Source: Annulohypoxylon bovei var. microspora (Eukaryota; Ascomycota; Sordariomycetes; Xylariales; Hypoxylaceae). Taken from it: a stretch of 64,000 nt of DNA. The position numbers were made by a program, and so were the translations under genes. The stretch spans positions 45,034 through 109,033 of the forward strand of contig MU405345.1 in NCBI GenBank assembly GCA_022836615.1, read 5' to 3'. Shown here piece by piece: positions 1 through 10,477 of this stretch. Each line of letters begins with the position of its first letter. The stretch's first letter is position 1. The notes below the pieces were generated by a model. That model ran no database searches. It saw only the letters and a program-made list of their open reading frames with translations, and was not told the origin of the DNA.

Positions 1-357
1 ATGATGCCTAAATACGTTACGCATGCAAGGGGGATGAGACCGGCTGTCAATTTCGGAGACAAGCTTAAGGAAGCGATTTCAATGGATGTCAAGATACACC
101 AAGCGCTGAAGGAGGGGAAGATGGCCGAGATAAAATCGCACACGGTGGATATACCATTAGAGCCGAAGGTGAGACGCGAAGCCAGCGAATTTCAGGCTCC
201 CGGAGAAGAACCTGGACATAGTGCTCTCGGCGGCAAGGATTGGTATGACGAGCAGCTAGATATGCTTCAATCTCATTCCCAACCTGGCACTAAAACTCGG
301 AAGGAAGATCGATGGGTCCAGACAGCTCTGGTGGAGGATGGAAATTATGAAAATTAG
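1..357 (+). CDS. 3' end of an unidentified gene (partial)
   Basis: An open frame runs from the first base of the window to a TAG at 355-357, giving at least 118 residues. It opens with two methionine codons at the window edge, so the true start or an upstream exon may lie outside. The protein is hydrophilic and mixed-charge, with no membrane segment or recognisable motif; a Trp-Tyr-Asp-Glu stretch and a basic C-terminal tail are the only notable features. I do not recognise the family. It is most likely the last exon of a gene entering from the left, but a chance ORF is possible. Confidence 0.4.
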   Translation: MMPKYVTHARGMRPAVNFGDKLKEAISMDVKIHQALKEGKMAEIKSHTVDIPLEPKVRREASEFQAPGEEPGHSALGGKDWYDEQLDMLQSHSQPGTKTRKEDRWVQTALVEDGNYEN

Positions 358-870
358 GGGGCAAGTGTATATTATGATGACTTATACGATATCTTGTCGA
401 ACATACCTAGCATAGAGGATAGAGCCAACTCGGAGATACCCATAAATATTAGGTTACCGATGTGTAATGAGACTTTAGGGATATTAGAAGACTTTGTTCA
501 ATCATCAAGCTATCAATCATACACATGATGCTTCTTAGGGCACGTGAGGTTCAATATCTAGGTACGTGAAGTATTGATATTCGATATTTGTACCTACCTA
601 AATTTGATATTGCTATAAGTCAGTGCTTCCCTCAATAGTACCTGCCCCAATCTGCCTAGATACATGGATATGTGCTATAGATATTTTAAAGTGGGCGATG
701 TCAAAGCCATTGATAACCGTTCTCTCTACCTAAATATTGTGTTGCTGTAGCTGCCGTAGCTGCAGGTAGGTACCTACCTTCTAAATTCAGAACGGTACAG
801 TTAGCAAAAACCACTTTAACTTTGGCAAATTCGCAATATCTCGTCTTTCATTTGCCCCTCCAACATTTAA
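358..870. other. intergenic: promoter and leader of dug1
   Basis: No gene seen. The stretch is AT-leaning, has many short stop-bounded frames, and contains a perfect 16-bp palindrome at 764-779 of the AGGTAGGTACC type that recurs in other intergenic regions of this window. It should hold the dug1 promoter. Confidence 0.6.
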
Positions 871-2566
871 ATGCCCCGCACCGTTCTCACGCGACTTCCT
901 TCAAGTCAGCTCAAGCTTCTTAAAACCCCAACTTTGTCGTCTTACTTCTTTACAAACTACAAACCGTATTTTCGTTTATTCTCACTTTCGACTAATAATA
1001 CCACTGTTACTGCTTCACATTCTTTCAGAAGAACGTACCTTACTCCAACCGTTCGAGCACATCAATCCCGCAAGATGGCTCCTCAACTTGACGGGTACTT
1101 TGCCCAAGTCGACACTCTATCGTCGCACTTTATCGACCGCCTTGCCAAGGCTGTTGCCATTCCCTCTGTGTCTTCGGACGCCGCCCGCCGACCTGATGTT
1201 GTCCGCATGGCCCATTTCCTGGCCGACGAGCTCAAGACCCTGGGCGCCACCGTCGAGCTCCGACCCCTCGGCAAGCAACCCGACGCGCCGGAGCTTGAGC
1301 TCCCACCTGTCATCCTTGCCCGATACGGCAGCGATAAGAGCAAGCGCACTGTCCTGGTCTATGGACACTACGATGTCCAGCCTGCCGAGAAGAGCGACGG
1401 CTGGAGCACTGAGCCTTTCACCCTGAAGGTTGGCGAAGACGGCCGCATGTTTGGCCGTGGCAGTACAGATGACAAGGGTCCGGTCCTCGGCTGGCTAAAC
1501 GCCATAGAGGCGCACCAGAAGGCCGGGGTCGACTTCCCTGTCAACCTTCTCATGTGCTTCGAGGGCATGGAAGAATACGGATCTGAAGGACTGGACGAAC
1601 TTATCGAGAAGGAAGGAAAGGGTTATTTTGCGGATGCTGATGTTGTCTGCATCAGCGACAACTACTGGCTAGGTACAGAGAAGCCATGCCTGACATATGG
1701 TCTCAGAGGCGTGAACTACTATTCCATCGAGGTCTCAGGCCCCGGCGCCGACCTGCACAGTGGTGTCTTTGGCGGCACGGCACAGGAGCCCATGACAGAT
1801 CTGGTGCGTGTGCTTGCTACCCTTGTCGACACCAACGGCAAGATTCTTGTCCCTGGAATCATGGAGCAAGTAGCTCCGGTCACGAGCGAAGAGGAGGGTC
1901 TCTATGACAACATCTCTTTCACGATGGAGACCCTGCACGAGTCCCTCGGAGCCAAGACTACCATCTTCGAGGACAAGAAGTCGACCCTAATGGCTCGATG
2001 GCGATACCCTTCGCTGTCTGTCCACGGTATTGAGGGAGCCTTCTCAGCACCGGGTGCCAAGACGGTCATTCCCGCCAAGGTCATTGGCAAGTTCTCCATC
2101 CGCACAGTTCCCAACATGGAGATCGAGCAGACGAACGAGCTGGTCTACAAGTATGTCAACGAAACGTTTGCCAAGCTAAACTCTAAGAACACCTTGAAGG
2201 TGTTCGCTCAGCACTGCGGCAAGTGGTGGGTCGCTAGCCCTAACCACTGGAACTTCCGGGCCGCTGGCAAGGCGGTTGAGCGTGTCTGGGGTGTCCAGCC
2301 GGACTTCACGCGCGAGGGTGGAAGGTAAGCTATCTTCTATTAATTGCTTCTATATAGGATAGTTCTTACACTAACATTGGTATAGTATCCCTGTAACTCT
2401 CACATTCGAGCAAGCCACCGGCAAGAACGTTCTCCTGTTGCCCATGGGCTCCTCAACAGACGGTGCTCACTCGATTAACGAGAAGCTGGATAAGCGAAAC
2501 TACATCGAGGGTATCAAGCTGCTAGGTGCGTACTTGCACTACGTTGCAGAAGAGCCTCAGCAGTAG
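871..2566 (+). CDS. dug1: Cys-Gly metallodipeptidase Dug1/CNDP2-like (M20A)
   Basis: Zinc peptidase of family M20A that hydrolyses Cys-Gly dipeptide in glutathione turnover. Two exons, 871-2324 and 2386-2566, are joined across a 61-nt intron (GTAAGC donor, CTAAC branch at 2371-2375, TAG acceptor), giving 544 residues from the first ATG. The metal-site signatures VYGHYDVQPA, GRGSTDDKGP and CFEGMEEYGSEG are visible in the right order, followed by the dimerisation domain. Starting at ATG 1075 gives 476 residues, close to yeast Dug1 (481), and this ATG has the strong context CAAGATGG. The upstream ATG at 871 adds 68 residues with 11 Arg/Lys and no Asp/Glu, like a mitochondrial presequence. A 63-nt possible intron (966-1028) would shorten that extension without changing frame. 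The cytosolic core is certain; the N-terminus is not. Confidence 0.9.
2325..2385 (+). other. intron of dug1
   Basis: GTAAGC donor, CTAAC branch site and TAG acceptor. Removing it joins GGA-AG to T-ATC-CCT, restoring the Gly-Ser-Ile-Pro run that follows the catalytic-domain Glu-Gly-Gly in this family. Confidence 0.9.
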
Positions 2567-3324
2567 GCTTTTGTCCGGAGTTGTTAGCTTGCATACAGTG
2601 ATGGGGTTATGACTCATTCACTGCATGGTATCGTAATTGATAATGAGAAAGATGTGAAATGAGAACATGGCTATAGTGATTTGTGAATGTGAATTGTGAG
2701 CTATCTACTAGGTATATAAGAGAAATCAATGCTGTAGTTCTTGTGTGCTGTTCAGACTTCGCAGGTTTGGACCAAATTTAGGTACTACGCGCGCCCCCCT
2801 ATTTGAGTAACCCCTATCCTACTAGATCACACTAGAGTATTACTCTGGATATTTTTCGGGTGAGTCTGCAATTACAATTAGGTAGCGCTATGCTGTGATC
2901 TGCCCCTAGGGAGAATACGAGCAAATCATAGCTCTGAACATTTACATGAAACAAACGTATAGATGCCTACCTGTGTTAGCTCTTTAGTTTGTGTAACACC
3001 CGAGTATTTGCTTCCTTGATTTTGAGTCTATTCTTTTATTATTACTTGGTTTCTTTTTGTTAAGCTTTCCTTCGTGCCCATACCGAGCAATACACCAGGT
3101 AGGCATGTTATCGTCTATATCGGCGTTGTACAACAGTAATATACGTTCAGGTTCCCATCGCTAGGAGAAATGCGTGTATGTAACTCCCTGCCCCCTTTTC
3201 CCCCTCGGCTCGGCCTTTTACGTGCCTCATCTACATACCTAGATAGTAAGCAACCCCTCCACCCACTCCCCAACTCGTAGCTCGGGCACATCACCTTAAC
3301 AACACCTACCCCTTTCCATTAAAA
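2567..3324. other. intergenic between convergent 3' ends
   Basis: No gene seen between the dug1 stop and the hemerythrin-like stop. The stretch holds the 3' UTRs of both genes and C-rich low-complexity DNA around 3185-3310. Confidence 0.6.
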
Positions 3325-4741
3325 TTACCTATGTATTTCTATTTCGAGAAACGCGAGCTCCCGCCGCCGCCCCCACACGTCGCACGGCAGGAACCGCCAC
3401 GCCCCGGCGTGCCGCGGCGACAGCCGGTCGGCCACGGCGTGGATCGCGGGGACCGAGAGACGCGCCCCGCCGTCGTAGGCCGTGTCCCGCAGCCGGATCG
3501 CGAGCGGCGCGACCGTGTACCGGTCTGCGCGCGCGTGGAAGGCGGACTCTGCCGCTAGGTGGGTTTGTGTTAGGGAGGAGGCGCGGTTGGTCCGGCGGGG
3601 TTTGCGCGGTTTGAGTTTGGGTGGTGCTGGCGCTGCTGCTGCGATTGATGTGGTGGATTTGGACGGCGGGGAGGGCGTGCAGGACGGCGGCGTGGAGATC
3701 GAGGGTGAGGTTGAGGTTGAGGGTTGGGAGGGGGAGGGGGAAGGTGAGAGGGATGGGAGAGAGGAGGTGGATGGGGGAGCGCGAGCGCGAGCGCGGGGCG
3801 AGGTGCAGAGCTCTTGCATGTGCAGCAGCGTTGGGATTTGGTTGTGCAGGTGAGGGACGAGGACCGAGGCGAGGGAGGTGAGGAGCGTGCGTAGAGTTGA
3901 TGGTGCGTATGATGATGGTTGGGGGTGTGTTTCGACGGCGTAGGAGTGCAGGTTTTGGAGGAGCGTTGGGAGGTCGGGTGATGGAGTTTCAATGTCTTTC
4001 TCCTTTCCTCCTTTTTCTTCTTGTTTATTATCGCTATCTGCATCATCAGCATTGTCAACACCCCCATCTCTTCCCGTCCTCAACCCCTTTTCCCTCCCTC
4101 CCAAAATTCCCCTCTCCAGCCCCAACACGGCTTCAAAACCCGGTAGCATAGCGCTCTCCTTCATCTCATGATAATCTAGCACCCAGCCGCTCCATACCCG
4201 CGCCAGAAACAGGAAATCTGCCACGTCGACGGGGTCACGGACGAACGGCGCTTGCAGGTACAGCGCGTTGAGGCCGCGCAGCATCGCGTTGTGCGTGTGG
4301 GATAGCTCGTTGGCTATGTGGTGCGCCGAATGGGTTATCTGTGGTTCTGGTGGTTAGGACCTAGGCTAAGAAAGATGAGATGAAGTGTATATGATGGTGA
4401 GTAGGCGTAGGTATGGGCGAGATTAGCTTTCGGGGAAGAGGGATGAGGAGGGGAAAAGGGGGTAGGATAGGATGAGACGAAAGACATACACGCTGAGTTC
4501 GAGATAGAGGTTCGATGAGCGGCCACGGTTCGTCTGCCCATGGTTTTCGAGCGATGGCCTTGGCCTTGCCTTTTCCCTTACTGTTATCCGTAGGAAGATC
4601 TGGAGAAGGATCTGGAGGAGGATCTTTGGGAGGTTGTACATCACTAGCCGAAGGGGTCTTGGGAGGAGGAGGAAGAGAAGGAGCAGAGGGTCTGGGTTCT
4701 AGCGTTGTGATGATGGCCATTCCCGCTCTCGAGAGAATCAT
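3325..4741 (-). CDS. hemerythrin-like (HHE) domain protein
   Basis: Two exons, 4741-4490 and 4338-3325, are joined across a 151-nt intron (GTATGT donor, CTAAC near the acceptor, phase 0), giving 421 residues. Exon 1 is a Pro-rich N-terminus ending in a Trp-Pro-Leu-Ile segment typical of fungal HHE proteins. Exon 2 begins with a His-rich helix (HSAHHIANELSHTHNAMLRG). It continues with DYHEMKE, which supplies an HxxxE ligand pair, and a later HLHNQ helix. The family binds a di-iron centre or oxygen in a four-helix bundle; the substrate in fungi is unknown. A Ser/Pro/Thr-rich insert of about 70 residues precedes a basic segment and a C-terminal part ending in an acidic/aromatic tail. ATG at 4720 is an alternative start. 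The 3' part is very GC-rich and creates long antisense frames. Confidence 0.78.
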
Positions 4742-5496
4742 CGTGAGTCCGGGTACACCTTTCGTGTCCGGCGCCTAGTTCTCAAGGACTACGAAAGGAC
4801 AGAAAGAATCATTTGAAGCGGGTAAGACGAGACCGTTATAAGCCACCTTAGCAAGCAGAGGACACGGGACCTGACATAGCAGCAGCTTTGTGAACCTCTC
4901 TATTTCATCTCGGTCAATATTCCTATTCCTACCTACCTTCTACGATGAGTCTTCGAAAAGTCGAAAATTGATTGCATGTCCGCTCACCTCTTATCAGCTA
5001 CAGCCACACCAGCAACTGGGCGGCGCCATCCCAAGTTAAAAATCGATTTATCGTGTACGCCACCCTCCCCAATATTGGATCACAGCAGCTAGGAAAGCGT
5101 CAATATTCGGCGGAGGCGTTTATTCTAGATAGCTACAAGATAGCTATTTTTTTACCTTGTTCCTCTCTCGCCCAGAATGTAACTCGGAGCAGTCGATGAC
5201 CGCTCATGGTCGCATTGAGGCTGTTCTCGGCCCGGCGATTTGAATGTGCCACGAGCCAGGCTACCCAGCAGCTGACTTCTGCTGAATCCCACGATTAATA
5301 AGCCGCAGGAGATCGCGAGCGGTGGAAACCTTCCGGTCCATAAGTGTCAGAAGTATTTTTTGATATCATGTAGTGCGACACTATCTCCTGCCCACCCCCC
5401 ACCGTGTAAACCCCTTCTAATGGTATCCCAAGACTTTTGCTCCTGAATCTTATGCGGAACGCTACATCATATATCATGAGCATATAGGCGAACTCG
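4742..5496. other. intergenic: hemerythrin gene promoter
   Basis: No gene supported. The stretch lies upstream of the hemerythrin-like gene and downstream of the DysF gene stop. A 123-residue minus-strand frame overlapping the DysF gene here is a shadow. Confidence 0.55.
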
Positions 5497-6879
5497 TTAC
5501 GGAAGTTCGCTCTCGCCCTTAACTCCCTGAGGACCGCTGTTATCGAGTCCTTCCCAAGTCCGATCCCAACCTTTAACGCAGTCCACGGCCCCTCTAGACT
5601 CACCGCCTTCCGCCATATCCTTGATATCGCTCCAATATTCCAACCTCCGGACCTCCTCGTCAGCATGCTTGATTGCTTCGGCCAGATTTTCGGCCTTTCG
5701 TTGAGTCGCGGGTGCTTTCCCTTTGTCTCCTTTGTTCCCTTCGTCTACCTGGTCGTCATGAAGCTGTATGAGTCTCGCCAGCAGTAGCTTCCGGGTCGCC
5801 TGAAATACAAATAGAGACATGATCTCGTGCATGTAATCATCCAATTGCTGCAAGTCGTCTGAGCAATGCTCGATGTAGTTCTCCATAGCCTCGAGCCGTT
5901 CCCGGTCGATGCGCGACCGCCTTAGAATCGGCATTAACTCATCGACAGAAGTTATATCTACCTTAAGTTCATATTCTTCTTCGTCGCCTCGTCTTGAATC
6001 CCTAGACATCCTAGGAGTCTCTTGGGATAGGCGGGCCGATAGTTGGTCAATGCTCGCACGATCTCCATGCCTCCTCGTAGAAGTAACTGAGAAATATTCG
6101 GGGTTCAGCAAGTGTGCGTCGTTTGCCTGGTAACCTAAACCCTTTTTTATTCGCCTTCTGATCCACGCTCTCCTCCGCACGAACGAATTATACCACTTAG
6201 GCCCGTGCCACGAGAAGTTCTTGGCGAACATAAACGAGTATTCCCAGCCATCGCCATCTGTCTGGATGGCCTCGTCGCGATTTATGCGCCACTCAGGCCA
6301 AGCCCATTCCCAGCTCGGGTCGGGAACCTGAGCAGTGCGGATGTCTGTGGGGCTGGGTTTGTGCACGAAGTTGGTCCAAGGCGTGGGATCTAGATTTCCT
6401 AACGCGGCGGAAGAGAAGAGAGGTATACCGCAGAGAAATCCACCGCGCTGGTTCTCATATAGTATGTCAATGGCCGACTCATAATCTTTCGGAGATCGCG
6501 TGCGACGCTTCTTGCCACCATAACTCTTCCCAGGACTATTTTCTTTTGCGACAGGTTTCTTTGCTGCTACCGGATCTCCAACATCCTTCGCAGAAGTCTG
6601 TGATGTGTCCTGTTCGCCGGAAGGACCGGCGTCCGTATCTGTATTGGTTTTCGGTTGACCATCTTCTGTTTCGGGAGGCTGCGTCGACGGAGATCGACTG
6701 TCGGGCGAAATCAGCGGTTGATTTGAAGTAGAATGGCCGATGTTAATAACAGAATTGGGCGTCAGGGGATCTTCGTTCGCCGCGGTGTGGTCGACCAGAC
6801 TGATTTCATGATCAATCTCGGTATCTTTTAGCGAAGGCACGCGACGAGAGCTGCGCAGATGCGCTTTGGTCTTGGGCAT
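5497..6879 (-). CDS. DysF-domain protein (Mug65/Spo73/peroxin type)
   Basis: A single-exon gene of 460 residues starting at ATG 6879. The N-terminal ~130 residues are polar and disordered with a basic KKRRTRSPK patch. Residues ~130-250 form the dysferlin (DysF) N and C module. Its telltale tryptophan pattern is WEWAWPEWRINR, then DGWEYSFMFAKNFSWHGPKWYNSFVRRRAW. The C-terminal half has acidic helical segments and ends near a Glu-Gly-Leu-Asp-Asn motif seen in fungal homologues. DysF modules occur in membrane-associated proteins such as peroxins Pex23/Pex30-32 and the spore-wall/prospore-membrane proteins Spo73 and Mug65. No membrane helix is present here, which fits the Mug65/Spo73 group better than Pex30. 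The exact orthology is inference. Confidence 0.8.
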   Translation of the reverse strand: MPKTKAHLRSSRRVPSLKDTEIDHEISLVDHTAANEDPLTPNSVINIGHSTSNQPLISPDSRSPSTQPPETEDGQPKTNTDTDAGPSGEQDTSQTSAKDVGDPVAAKKPVAKENSPGKSYGGKKRRTRSPKDYESAIDILYENQRGGFLCGIPLFSSAALGNLDPTPWTNFVHKPSPTDIRTAQVPDPSWEWAWPEWRINRDEAIQTDGDGWEYSFMFAKNFSWHGPKWYNSFVRRRAWIRRRIKKGLGYQANDAHLLNPEYFSVTSTRRHGDRASIDQLSARLSQETPRMSRDSRRGDEEEYELKVDITSVDELMPILRRSRIDRERLEAMENYIEHCSDDLQQLDDYMHEIMSLFVFQATRKLLLARLIQLHDDQVDEGNKGDKGKAPATQRKAENLAEAIKHADEEVRRLEYWSDIKDMAEGGESRGAVDCVKGWDRTWEGLDNSGPQGVKGESELP

Positions 6880-7932
6880 CGTTCGAATAAGACAAATTCA
6901 GCATAATGAAAGCTATCGCATAGTCGATAATAGTATGAAATTGGAGTGGACGCTACTCGTTAGTTAAGCTAGTCCTGACTATGAAGCACAATAGGATATT
7001 TTAGGATGTCAACTGTTTATGTTCAGTTGAACGTACAGCCTAGCAGCTCTTGGAGGGAGAAGAAGCAATATGCTTCAGGGTGATGCTTCCAAGTCTAATG
7101 TTAAGTCTTAACTAAAAAGCTAAAGACATATGGGCCTGGAGCTAACATCAATGATGACGAAGGAGGCTAAAAACCAGTTATGAGTCTTCGAAGCTAGTTA
7201 ACAACTAATAAAACTAATAGCACTGATCTTCAGCTTTAAACTAGCTGGGCCTCGGACTAGTATGCAGATAGGCCTTTAATTTGGGAGAGGAAGTGTATGT
7301 ATTCAACTTCTGAGGCCACACAAAGACCAAGAATTGGATTTCACGATATCAAAAATGTAGTTGTTGGTGATGTAATTCGAGGATAAAAAATAATAATAAT
7401 AAACATTAGCTGCATCTCCCTAGTACGAAGTGATCTAGAACGTGCTTGCCAATTGAAGAGCTTAGGTTATGTGGGTCTCAAATAATATATTGAAGTAGAC
7501 TCAATATAGGTACTTGAAGGAAACCTGAGCCATCTACCATGTTGCGTAAGAACATAGGTCACTTCGAAGTCTCTTAGCTGTTACACCTTCTCCCCACTTC
7601 GCATTAAATATACTCTACGTCATGTATCTTGTGACAATGGAGCAATCATCGAGTAAAAGCAACCACCACTTGCAAGGTACGGAGCGAATCGCCATAAACT
7701 TGAGTCGGGAAGCACCTAGGCACCTGAAGGTAAAGTCGTACGTTGTCTAAGAGGTACTTGTACGTAGTTATTAGCAATAAATTGACTCTTTAGCCTTGAC
7801 GTCCAATAACTTCAACTTCTCATCTCAATCCTCACGCCTAACTGAAGCTCGTAACACCCAAAGTCCTAACCATTCGATATCAACTTGTTCCTGAATCTCA
7901 TTCTACAACACGTACGGAACAAACAAATCACA
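6880..7932. other. intergenic: divergent promoter region
   Basis: Between the start of the DysF gene (minus) and the start of the small helical protein gene (plus). No ORF of note and no recognisable RNA gene; 1053 bp of moderately AT-rich DNA. Confidence 0.6.
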
Positions 7933-8497
7933 ATGTCGAGATCTAGATTACCCCTCCTGGTCGGTTTAACCGCTGCTGGTGGCGTTGGCTACTACTTCTA
8001 TAGCGCAGGTGGCGATAGCAAGGTCGCCCAGAAGAAAGCTGAAGGTTAGGCTCTTCTTAACTATTTTACTTTACGTCAACATTCCATCTCGAACTGTCAT
8101 TCTCAGCATGGAAATATTACGTATGAACTGACAACGTAAAAGCCGACGCGCACAGAATCTCTTCCCAGTTTAAATCGGAGTTGCCCGGTCGGGGAGAGCA
8201 GGCGAAGAAGGATGCGGAGAAGTATGGCGCACAAGCCGGCGCAAAGGTCGACAGCACCGTAAGTCGCCCTGTCGCATTTTGCGTGGTGCTCGTCGTAAAT
8301 TCTGACAACCTCTTGATAACTAGATTGGAAAGACGCAAGCCGAATTGCGAAAGGCCGCTGACGAGGCCGAGGCCTACGCAAAGGACGCCAAAGCTACTGC
8401 TCAGAAGAAGATTGACGAGTTCGACAAGAAGGTCGAGGCCGAAGCGTCTAAGGCCAAGAGCGGCATCTCAAGCTGGTTTGGCGGCGGCGGAAAATGA
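7933..8497 (+). CDS. small membrane-anchored amphipathic-helix protein
   Basis: Three exons (7933-8044, 8143-8258, 8324-8497) encode 133 residues. Intron 1 is 98 nt (GTTAGG donor, CTGAC branch) and intron 2 is 65 nt (GTAAGT donor, CTGAC branch); both joins keep frame. The N-terminus is basic, followed by a hydrophobic segment (PLLVGLTAAGGVGYYFY) that could anchor it in a membrane. The rest is Lys/Glu/Ala-rich with repeated KK-D-E-A spacing like apolipoprotein/LEA amphipathic helices, and the protein ends in SSWFGGGGK. From memory this family is labelled 'calcofluor white hypersensitive protein' in fungal annotations, implying a link to cell wall integrity; I hold that name loosely. Its stop lies 333 bp from the convergent dim1 stop. 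Confidence 0.8.
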
Positions 8498-8830
8498 CTT
8501 AGTTAACTGATGAAGTCTTTTACCTATTCTAAGATGGCACGACAGCCTCACTTAGGACCTGAGGGTTGTCTGGAATAGTCGAACGGATTGTTCTGTATGA
8601 TTGACGTTTATACGTATCAAGTGCCTAATAACTTTTTTTATCAAACCAAGATAACTTGTAAGACAGACGACAAGTCTTATGATATGAGGTCTCCCGGCCC
8701 ATCGTGATATCGTCTCTTGACGCCTAGATCTTTTAACGCCGTAACTCCCCATGCCGTATGCGTATAAACCGTGGTCCCCAAACGCCTGACGGTCGTAAAT
8801 CATGCAGATGCTTCCCAACAGCCTGGCGAA
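8498..8830. other. intergenic between convergent 3' ends
   Basis: 333 bp between the helical-protein stop and the dim1 stop. Nothing recognised beyond the 3' UTRs. Confidence 0.6.
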
Positions 8831-10070
8831 CTATGAGAAATGAATTCCCTCTGCGTTGAAGGCCGCAAGGAGGCGAAGGAAGTCATTCTCGTCACACTTC
8901 CCGCTTCTCTTGTCCGCAAGTTCGGTTACGTCTTCGAGTACCTTCCGAACCTTCTCCTTTATCAACAAGGCGACTCTTGTCTTCTTCCGTTTGCTTTTCG
9001 TCTTGGGAATCGCAGCCCCAGCAGCCTTCATCTCCTGAAAGAACGAAGGCGTGTCATTATCCGCTTCGTCAACATCCATGATGCCGCCCCATTCTTCATC
9101 TCCGGCACTCGGCGGCACGTTCTCGTCCATCTCCATATCGTCATTCTCATCCTCGTCCTCGTCCGCGACGGTATCATCAACCAGAATGTCGTTCGTGGCG
9201 CACCACAGCCGGTAATTCCGTTCTAGCATAGAGAGAACTTCCTTGTTCCCAAGCCATGAAGCCCTAAGCGTCTTGTTCCTCCGATTGAAGCACACTCTCA
9301 GCATGCCGTCCCACTCCGTGAAACTAATATTCGGGCGCTCGGGTCCGAGCTTGGGTTCGATCCGCACCACGCTGGAATCTACCTGGGGGGGTGGTCTGAA
9401 GTTGTTCCTGCCGACTTTCAGGATGTGCGTTATGCGCGCCCAGAACTGGGCGTTGACTGATAGACGGCAGTAGAGAGGATCGTTCGGACGGGCCGTGAGG
9501 CGCAGGGCGAACTCCCGCTGGAACATGAGCACGCACGTCCTTGGGGGGTTCGGTAGAGCAAGGAGTTTGAATACTAGAGGCGACGAGATTTGGTAAGGGG
9601 TGTTCGAGATGCACACGTCGAACTGGGGGAGCGTGGTCTTGATCACGTCCCCTAGTAAGACTTCGAGTCTTTTCTGCTCCGGCTTCCCCTGCACGCGCTT
9701 CGTTGTTTCGGCCGCCATTCGGGGGTCCATTTCCACTGCCTACCCACGAATTTAATTAGTTCTGTAATTCCCGGCGCAATTTCTTTCTGCGGCGGCGAGA
9801 ACTCACAATGACTTTCTTCGCCTGCTCTAGGATTTTCACGGTCAAATTTCCGGTTCCGGGACCAACTTCGAGGACGGTATCTGTTGGCTTTAGGTTCGCC
9901 TTGTTGACTATTGTTTCTGCGATACCAGGGTTCTTCAGAATGTGCTGTCCGAAGTCCTTGCTAAATTTGAAGACATTGTTGGCTGCGGCAGCGGCGGCGG
10001 CGTGCTTGGCTGGTCGTTCGTAAGGGCTCGAATTTGCGCTTCCGCGCTTCGATGTCTTCGCCTTTCCCAT
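8831..10070 (-). CDS. dim1: 18S rRNA adenine dimethyltransferase Dim1
   Basis: SAM-dependent enzyme that dimethylates two adjacent adenines near the 3' end of 18S rRNA in the nucleolus/pre-40S particle. Exons 10070-9807 and 9739-8831 are joined across a 67-nt intron (GTGAGT donor, TAG acceptor, phase 0), giving 390 residues. Visible motifs are FGQHILKNP, the SAM-binding VLEVGPGTGNLT at about residues 60-72, and the catalytic NTPYQISSP loop at about 131. The C-terminus NDFLRLLAAFNAEGIHFS is the Dim1 hallmark. An acidic insert of about 50 residues before the basic KSKRKKTR segment makes it longer than yeast Dim1 (318). ATG 10070 was chosen because the product then starts MGKAK as in homologues; an in-frame upstream start at 10103 would add 11 residues. 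It shares a 407-bp divergent promoter with prp1. Confidence 0.95.
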
Positions 10071-10477
10071 ATCTACTCCTAGCCACGAAATTGGCCCGGT
10101 CAATCGAGTTTTGTTCGGTTTCGTAGAATAATGCGTTGAGAATCATTATAGAGGGGCAGAGGGGCAATGCGATCGCAAATGGGAACTTTGTAACTTTTTT
10201 TTCTAAACTTTTGGTGTTGTGGCTAGAAGTGGCTTGTTATCGTTATCCGAATCCCTGTAATCATTACCTACCCCTGCAAGGTATCGCGCCTAGTCCGCGC
10301 CTTGCCTTCTTTTATATAAATCTAGAGCTTTCAACTTCTTGCAAAAGTAACTTAAAAGCGACGATCTTTCAGCCTCATACTCTACCATACGGCTACCTAT
10401 CCTATCGCATCACCTTGAATAGTTACTCAGAATATAACGATACCATTCCGGATTGACTTTGGTTGCGACCGGTTACC
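10071..10477. promoter_or_regulatory. shared divergent promoter of dim1 and prp1
   Basis: 407 bp separate the start codons of an rRNA-processing gene and a pre-mRNA splicing gene. No ORF of note. A bidirectional promoter is inferred from the geometry only. Confidence 0.55.

Noticed and set aside
3482..3853. 123-residue plus-strand frame
   Set aside because: Antisense to the Ser/Pro insert of the hemerythrin-like protein; Gly/Glu/Arg repetitive.
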